A DNA stretch of 22,250 nt from Chara braunii (lineage: Eukaryota > Streptophyta > Charophyceae > Charales > Characeae). A program made the translations under genes and the position numbers. Shown here piece after piece: positions 17,904 to 22,250 of this stretch (the first letter of the stretch is position 1; each line of letters begins with the position of its first letter). The notes under the pieces were generated by a model, which saw only the letters and a list, made by a program, of their open reading frames with translations, ran no database searches and was not told where the DNA came from. The DNA is taken from assembly GCA_003427395.1 (NCBI GenBank), contig BFEA01000117.1, forward strand, positions 1,745,990 to 1,768,239, in the 5' to 3' direction.

Positions 17904-18532
17904 CATGCGCTGCCCCCAATTTTTTTCCCCCCCTCCAGTGTGATTTTTACAAGTGAGGGCTGTGATGTACCACCACACACTCCGCCACTGCAAAATTCTT
18001 TTGGTCGACCGGGCTCGACCCCTATCTAAAGAGTGCGCCGCATCACGTGAACACTTGCGCTTGGGCATGCGCTATGAGCCACACGTGTGTACCAGGTGCA
18101 CACGTGATCGCCGCAAGTGTGCAATCAACCGCCAGAACCCAGCATCAATCATCCAATTCAGTAATGCACCATTTAGTACAGGACGAAGATGCCCTGTAAG
18201 CCTCACCAGAAAATTCTGTGAGCGTGCCGCCATGCGCGGCCCCGAATTATGTTTTATTTCCTCCAGTGTGATTTTTACAAGTGAGGGCTGTGATGTACCA
18301 CCACACACTCCGCCACTTCAAATTTTTTTTGGTCGACCCCTATTTTAAAGAGTACACATCGCGTGAACAGTTGCACTTGGACATGCGTTATGAGCCACAC
18401 GTGTGTACCAGGTGCGCCGCAAGTGTGCAATCAACCGCCAGAACCCAGCATCAATCATCCAATTAAGTAATGCGCCATCCAGTACAGGACGAAGATGCCC
18501 TGTAAGCCTCACCAGAAAATTCCGTGAGCGTG
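17904..18532. repeat. Tandem duplication of a 327-bp unit
   Basis: Copy 1 is 17904-18230 and copy 2 is 18231-18532. Both contain CCTCCAGTGTGATTTTTACA (17932 and 18260), GAGCCACACGTGTGTACCAG and GCCCTGTAAGCCTCACCAGA. Copy 2 has small deletions around CACGTGATCGCC and the CTCGACC motif. Copy 1 has three CACGTG hexamers (18044, 18082, 18101) and copy 2 keeps one (18398). On the minus strand the unit has A- and B-box-like sequences (GTGGCTCATAGCGCATG and GGTCGAGCCC), so a tRNA-related origin is possible. The unit encodes nothing recognisable. Confidence 0.9.
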
Positions 18533-18589
18533 GCAAAATGGCTGTCAGCTCAGAAGGTCAAGATGCCCAGTAGAATTCTAGGGGCTCGA

Positions 18590-18640
18590 ACTCAGCACAG
18601 CATATACTATCCAGACCACCGTCCTGTGGCTGGCATCTGG
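18590..18640 (-). other. tRNA-like sequence (possible SINE head)
   Basis: The minus strand reads GGTGGTCTGGATAGTATATG, then GTGCTGAGTTCGAGCCCC, resembling the D arm to B-box part of a tRNA-derived SINE (B box GTTCGAGCC). It may equally be a diverged part of the 327-bp unit, which has similar words. Confidence 0.4.
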
Positions 18641-18658
18641 TATCCACATTGTCATATG

Positions 18659-18680
18659 TCAATCAACTGTCAGAACCCAG
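18659..18680. repeat. Left piece of a third, diverged copy of the 327-bp unit
   Basis: TCAATCAACTGTCAGAACCC matches GCAATCAACCGCCAGAACCC of copies 1 and 2. The expected continuation of the unit is not found here but resembles 19813-19852. Confidence 0.5.
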
Positions 18681-19028
18681 ACATAATGTGGCATACTGAT
18701 ACCACACGGGCCCCAGTTAGGGCCCGGTTCTGTAGCAGGCACGGGTAGGCCTAGTTACCAGATCACCACGGTCCCAGTTAGGTCCAGGTGGGCCTAGGAA
18801 CCATCGGTTCAGTCCAGGGTCCGGCAGGCCTCGTTTGGACCCCACCAGACCCAACAGCTAGTTAGGCCAGATACCGGTCCATCGGTAGCACCGGCCGGTG
18901 GCGCAGTTTAGGTGCCTGATCAATGGTCCAGACCCGAAGGCCCTCAGTAGGACTGAGGCCGACCCAGCACTATATCAGGTGGGTACCAGCCTCAGTCGGT
19001 AGGTTAGTAGTGCGGAGGTTAGTCTTCA

Positions 19029-19084
19029 GGATTAGCGCAGCGCTTCAGCGTTAGCAGGACTAGCGCAGCGTTTCAGCGTTAGCA
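19029..19084. repeat. 28-bp tandem repeat, two units
   Basis: GGATTAGCGCAGCGCTTCAG and GGACTAGCGCAGCGTTTCAG, each followed by CGTTAGCA. A truncated third start (GGAGCAGCAAGG) follows. Confidence 0.85.
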
Positions 19085-19587
19085 GGAGCAGCAAGGAGGA
19101 ATTAGTGCAGCAGCTGGAGCAGCGCCAGCCACCGGCCCAGCCCGCGGCCCAGCGCCAGCCTAGCAGCGCCATAGCTACCGCATCAGGTATCCGGGAGGAA
19201 GGTCACAACTTTCCTCCCTCCTTTTCCTCCTCCGCTCTCTCTCTCTCTCTCCCTCGCTCTCCTCCTACTCTCTAAATCTAAGTCTACTGTACTGGACCAC
19301 TACGAGCACGAAGGATGGTGACGAGTTCTGATGACAGTTGAGATAGTAACATTGAGACATTGGTTGAGGACTACTTCTGGGATCCGACTTTATCTACTTC
19401 TGGAGATGTATCTTGATATTGGGAGGTCGACATGTGGGACACCATGAGACTGTTTTCACCACATTTCGGATTTGCGTTACTTATGACTTTCGAGATATTA
19501 TTTCTAGATTCATGGTGTTGACGTCAACTTCCCTCTCCTCCTCCTTCGTCTCTCCACTCCCTCCATTCATCCGTGTCTGATCTCAGA

Positions 19588-19620
19588 CCCTGGCCTTTTC
19601 TTCGGTGTCCAAGGCCAGGG
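19588..19620. repeat. Perfect 10-bp hairpin
   Basis: CCCTGGCCTT (19588-19597) and AAGGCCAGGG (19611-19620) are perfect reverse complements around a 13-base loop, inside the LTR-like block downstream of its TGACGTCA. It could be an RNA structure in the leader of a transcript. Confidence 0.75.
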
Positions 19621-19812
19621 CTTTCACACCACGGATGTATGTTTGTGAGTGTTTCGTTGCAGTCTGAGTCAGGTCTGAGTCAATCCATGTATCTCAAGTC
19701 TTCTGCTGTATTTGTATTAACTCTGTATTATCTGGTCGGTTTTGGGAATCTGCGCCATACTGACGACTGTGTTTCACGAGTATGCAACATGTAATCTCCC
19801 GATTTGGCAATG

Positions 19813-19852
19813 GGCTCCAGTACAGGGAAAGGAGGCCCTGTAAGCCTCTCTA
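19813..19852. repeat. Right piece of the third copy of the 327-bp unit
   Basis: GGCTCCAGTACAGGGAAAGG, then AGGCCCTGTAAGCCTCTC, aligns with GCCATCCAGTACAGGACGAA, then GATGCCCTGTAAGCCTCACC, of copy 2 (from about 18474). Confidence 0.6.
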
Positions 19853-20155
19853 GAGTTCTGAAGCCCAAACTGTGTAGTAGTATGAACACTTCAGTCCACC
19901 TGTGTCCGGAAAAAGCACATGGTCATTGTTCTCTCCCTTCTTGTCCTAACTACCATTTCATCAAAACTGACAATTTTCGATAAATTAACGAAAGTGGACT
20001 TGGTCCAAATTTTGCATCTGGTTGGGTGAGAAAGTAGTCCATCCGATGTACCTCAACGTAAAGTTACATTAACATACATCCGATGATGCCATGACAGCAA
20101 ATGATCTGATCATCCGGCGTCATGGGGATAAAGTCCGATAAACAGTTTTTTTTCC
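19853..20155. other. Intergenic stretch, nothing recognised
   Basis: No open frame, repeat or RNA gene was seen between the split repeat and the second solo LTR. Confidence 0.5.
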
Positions 20156-20159
20156 GTAC

Positions 20160-21064
20160 TGCGAGGCGAAGGCCTCGATATGCCCTACTGGGCCCCTATT
20201 TGCAACAGCATCGGCCACCCCAAGTGAAGGCAGGCCCGACAGACCCTAAGAGGCCTATTTTGGACCACTTCGCAACTGGAGAAAATGCAGGCAGTTGCAC
20301 AGCGCCAGTTGGTTGGAAGCACCCAGGCCCTGATCTCCTTTATCAAATGCATCTGAGGCAGGCCCTGGGCGAGATTCGCAGCATAGGCCCAACTCAGACT
20401 GTGGGTAGTTGGGCACAAATAACTGTCGGTGACCCTGGGCCAATTCGTTTGGTCTGAGGCTCAGCCTCCCTGGGCCTACCGGAAGCTTCTGGGCCGAGGC
20501 CCAGCACAGCCACGCTGCACGCACGCAGGCTGGCCATTTCCATATAGGAAAGGACCAGCCCACGCTTTGGTCTTTCTGGTGCTGGCTGCATGCTGCGCTG
20601 AAGATGGCTGGCACTCTCGCGCTCACGGGCGAGCTGGAAGGAGCAGGCAGCCATTGGGTGTGGCGCATGGTGGTCCTTGGGTGCAAGTGGCATCTGTGAG
20701 TTGGGGAATGGGGTTGTGAGTGATACGAGAGACATACCTGGTGCTAGAAGCGATGGCATTGTCCGAGATCTGCTCATACTTCGGTTAAGCTGTTGACGTC
20801 ATCCGGCGGCATTATAGAGTAGGCTAGATAGGATCTGCCCTCTGTAATCTGGGCGCCGAGCGCCAGATAGGATATCAACATTGGTTCTTCATTGATGATG
20901 ATGATGAGACTTTACCAGCATTGTCAATTATGAGCTCTTGGTGTGTTCTTATTTGGTGAAACTCGTGATGCAGTTCTGCTGTTGGTTCGAGGTCACGACT
21001 ATCTGGTCTTGTGTGTATGATGCTGTTTGATTTCTGAAGTTCGCTATCGCTCATCTTCCTTGCA
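20160..21064 (+). mobile_element. Solo LTR, second copy of the TGCGAGG...CCTTGCA family
   Basis: It starts TGCGAGG and ends CCTTGCA, the same termini as 13056-14172, and is flanked on both sides by GTAC (20156-20159 and 21065-21068) as a 4-bp target duplication. Shared blocks include a short hairpin at the start (CGAGGCGAAGGCCTCG), GGGCCCCTAT, CCAAGTGAAGGCAGGCC, GTTGACGTCA (20792-20801), GGGCGCCGAGCGCC and TTCTTATTTGG. Its length is 905 bases. TATA-like ATATAGG lies at about 20541. No internal region is attached. Open frames on both strands across it match no protein. Confidence 0.87.
20794..20801. promoter_or_regulatory. TGACGTCA palindrome in the second solo LTR
   Basis: Same GTTGACGTCA context as in the first solo LTR, and at the corresponding position before the GGGCGC block. 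Confidence 0.45.
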
Positions 21065-21140
21065 GTACACTCGATTTCGTGACTTTAGAACAAAATGTCA
21101 GTTTTCAAGAAATGTTAGTTTAGGATAGAAAAAGTCCACA

Positions 21141-21326
21141 AGCAAGTGACTTTTAGGACACATATTTTAGACTTGGGTAGAAATCATCACCAGATCGTGG
21201 ACTGTATGCTTTTTTTTTTCTCTTTTTCCCCCGAGCAAGTGACTTTTAGGACGCATTTTTTAGCCTTGGGTAGAAATCGTCACCAGGTCGTGGACTGTAT
21301 GGTTTTCTTTCTCTATTTTTTCCCCT
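21141..21326. repeat. 93-bp tandem duplication
   Basis: AGCAAGTGACTTTTAGGACR starts each copy (21141 and 21234), and GTCGTGGACTGTATG or a close variant lies near the end of each. The two differ at a few bases and in the length of the T-rich end. Confidence 0.92.
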
Positions 21327-21512
21327 CTCTATCTCTCTATCTCTCACACACACACAGACACACACACACACATGACACAGGAAATAGGAGGACTAGGAAA
21401 AACCCAGCAATTCAAAAACCTGAAATCGATGAAATCTGAGAAGGACAAGACCAAGAACTGACCCCTGCACCATCTGTCTGTCTGTCTGTCTCTTTCTCTC
21501 TCTCTCTCTCTC
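21327..21512. repeat. Microsatellites: (CT)n, (CA)n, (CTGT)n
   Basis: CTCTAT/CTCT words are followed by an interrupted (CA)n at 21344-21372. After about 100 bases of plain sequence come CTGT repeats (21473-21490) and (CT)n (21491-21512). Confidence 0.85.
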
Positions 21513-21733
21513 TAGCACGCGCAGGCATGTGATGGCACATATGCAGGTGCACCATGGGGCCCTCCTTCCCTCTGCTGTTCCATGACTGCTTTACCTCATG
21601 CATGCCCCCATTCCGCCCAACAAGGCCGGCACTAGCAATCTCCATCCTCCATCCCAGAGCACGTTCCTCACCTCCTCCACGTGCCAATTGAAGTACGAGT
21701 GGATGAAGGAAAATGCAACAAATCAGACCTTGA

Positions 21734-22250
21734 ATTCGACCTGAAAGAGTGGAGCTGGAAACAGGAAAATCCGGGAGATCAAGAACGATATTCAAATATG
21801 ATGTAAAATTCGGATACGACTACTTATTACAGACCACGGACCCGGATCCCAGACTCAAAGAAAAACGGAGGGAGATCCTGAACCTAGATTCTACGGACCC
21901 CATCTCCATCCCCTGGACGAAGTACCTGTCCATCAGACCCGTCAGGATCCGCATGCAGTGGCTGATAGCCCACGCATCTCTGCCCGTCAACCAATGGCTC
22001 CACAAGAGGAGGAAACATACTGATCCTGACAGCTCTGACTTATGTGTGCTGTGTACAGACAACAAACCAGAAGACATACCCCACTGCGTCTTGTACTGAA
22101 CTGAAGCAGCCTGGATATAGAACAAGGTTCGCAACCTATGGTCTCTCCTCTTCTCATCAACCCCCAACTGCGTCTTGTACTGCATTGAAGCAGCCTGGAT
22201 ACAGAACAAGGTTCGCGACCTATGGTCTCCTCTTCTATACACATCTAGAT
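21734..22250 (+). pseudogene. LINE polyprotein C-terminal zinc-binding fragment (zf-RVT type)
   Basis: The end of many non-LTR retrotransposon proteins carries a zinc-binding domain with C-x2-C, then His and Cys, followed by A..(V/I)W. Here IRMQWLIAHASLPVNQWLHK leads to LCVLCTDNKPEDIPHC (about 22046-22088), matching that layout. A TGA (22097-22099) stands where the last Cys is expected, and a TAG (22118-22120) where the next copy has Gln. The following 84 bases are an in-frame duplication (second copy from about 22167) in which both codons are sense: Cys at 22181, and CAG. The frame is open from 21734 with no upstream RT domain, and it runs off the window edge. It is a truncated, inactive copy. 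Confidence 0.8.
22083..22250. repeat. 84-bp in-frame tandem duplication in the LINE fragment
   Basis: ACTGCGTCTTGTACTG starts at 22083 and at 22167, and GAAGCAGCCTGGATA.AGAAC follows in both. The period of 84 is 28 codons. The duplicate keeps the ORF open to the window edge. Confidence 0.92.

Larger units (their letters stand above)
18691..19812 (+). mobile_element. LTR-like GC-rich block, ends unresolved
   Basis: The block is unlike its surroundings. It opens with GGCCC/GTTAGG words, has a TATA-like CTATATCA (18970-18977), then a 28-bp tandem repeat, a polypyrimidine tract (19201-19275) and GTTGACGTCA (19517-19526). Further on are a perfect 10-bp hairpin (19588-19620) and T-rich sequence. 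This order is what one expects of an LTR (U3, TATA, leader). It seems to interrupt a third copy of the 327-bp unit (18659-18680 and 19813-19852). Candidate ends are ambiguous: CATACTGA is duplicated near both ends, and other 4-base pairs fit by chance. Membership of the solo-LTR family is not shown. Confidence 0.45.

Noticed and set aside
20255-20777. Overlapping minus-strand frames of 127 and 143 codons
   Set aside because: Both lie wholly within the solo LTR, whose GC-rich composition favours chance open frames, and neither has a recognisable motif.
13056-21064. The two solo LTRs as the left and right LTR of a single retrotransposon
   Set aside because: Each has its own 4-bp target duplication (ATGG, GTAC), they are strongly diverged, and the 6 kb between them holds a host-type gene frame and tandem repeats, not gag-pol.

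Overview
The window looks like nuclear DNA of a eukaryote with a repeat-rich genome. There are no bacterial operons, Shine-Dalgarno-spaced genes or long uninterrupted gene strings. It holds microsatellites, tRNA-derived SINEs, solo LTRs, broken retrotransposon genes and one long open frame whose best match is the C-terminal part of a SIZ/PIAS-type SUMO E3 ligase. The details of that protein (VKQE motif, then an acidic SUMO-interacting motif) resemble plant SIZ1 more than animal PIAS. I therefore lean towards a green-lineage organism, perhaps a streptophyte alga with a large genome, but this is inference and not proven by the window.

Layout. 1-3190: intergenic, with a 30-bp minisatellite and a diffuse older repeat. 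3193-4259: tRNA-like SINE heads, a promoter-like region with a TATA box, and a SINE ending in 19 A. 4260-6411: intergenic with C-rich and 25-bp tandem repeats and a SINE with target duplications. 6396-6963: two SINEs in the same orientation sharing one target sequence. 6964-9850: intergenic. 9853-10860: a Ty3/gypsy polyprotein reduced to reverse transcriptase and integrase fragments. 11334-12395: a 363-bp tandem duplication and a 61-bp satellite-like array. 12562-12741: another SINE. 13056-14172: solo LTR. 14847-16526 (minus): the SUMO ligase exon, the only likely host gene. 17091-17148: (TG)29. 17352-17447: a long foldback. 17904-18532: a 327-bp tandem duplication, with a third copy apparently split by a 1.1-kb LTR-like insertion. 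20160-21064: second solo LTR of the same family. 21141-21514: 93-bp tandem repeat and microsatellites. 21734-22250: LINE C-terminal zinc-binding fragment with an in-frame 84-bp duplication.

Functionally, almost everything is mobile-element debris around one gene. The gene's catalytic (SP-RING) exons are not visible in the window. The most informative observations are the two solo LTRs with matching termini and perfect 4-bp target duplications, the SINE family seen in at least four copies, the double SINE insertion at one target, and the near-perfect 43-bp foldback whose two inner-arm differences are both G·U-compatible on one strand. I found no convincing new multi-gene system.
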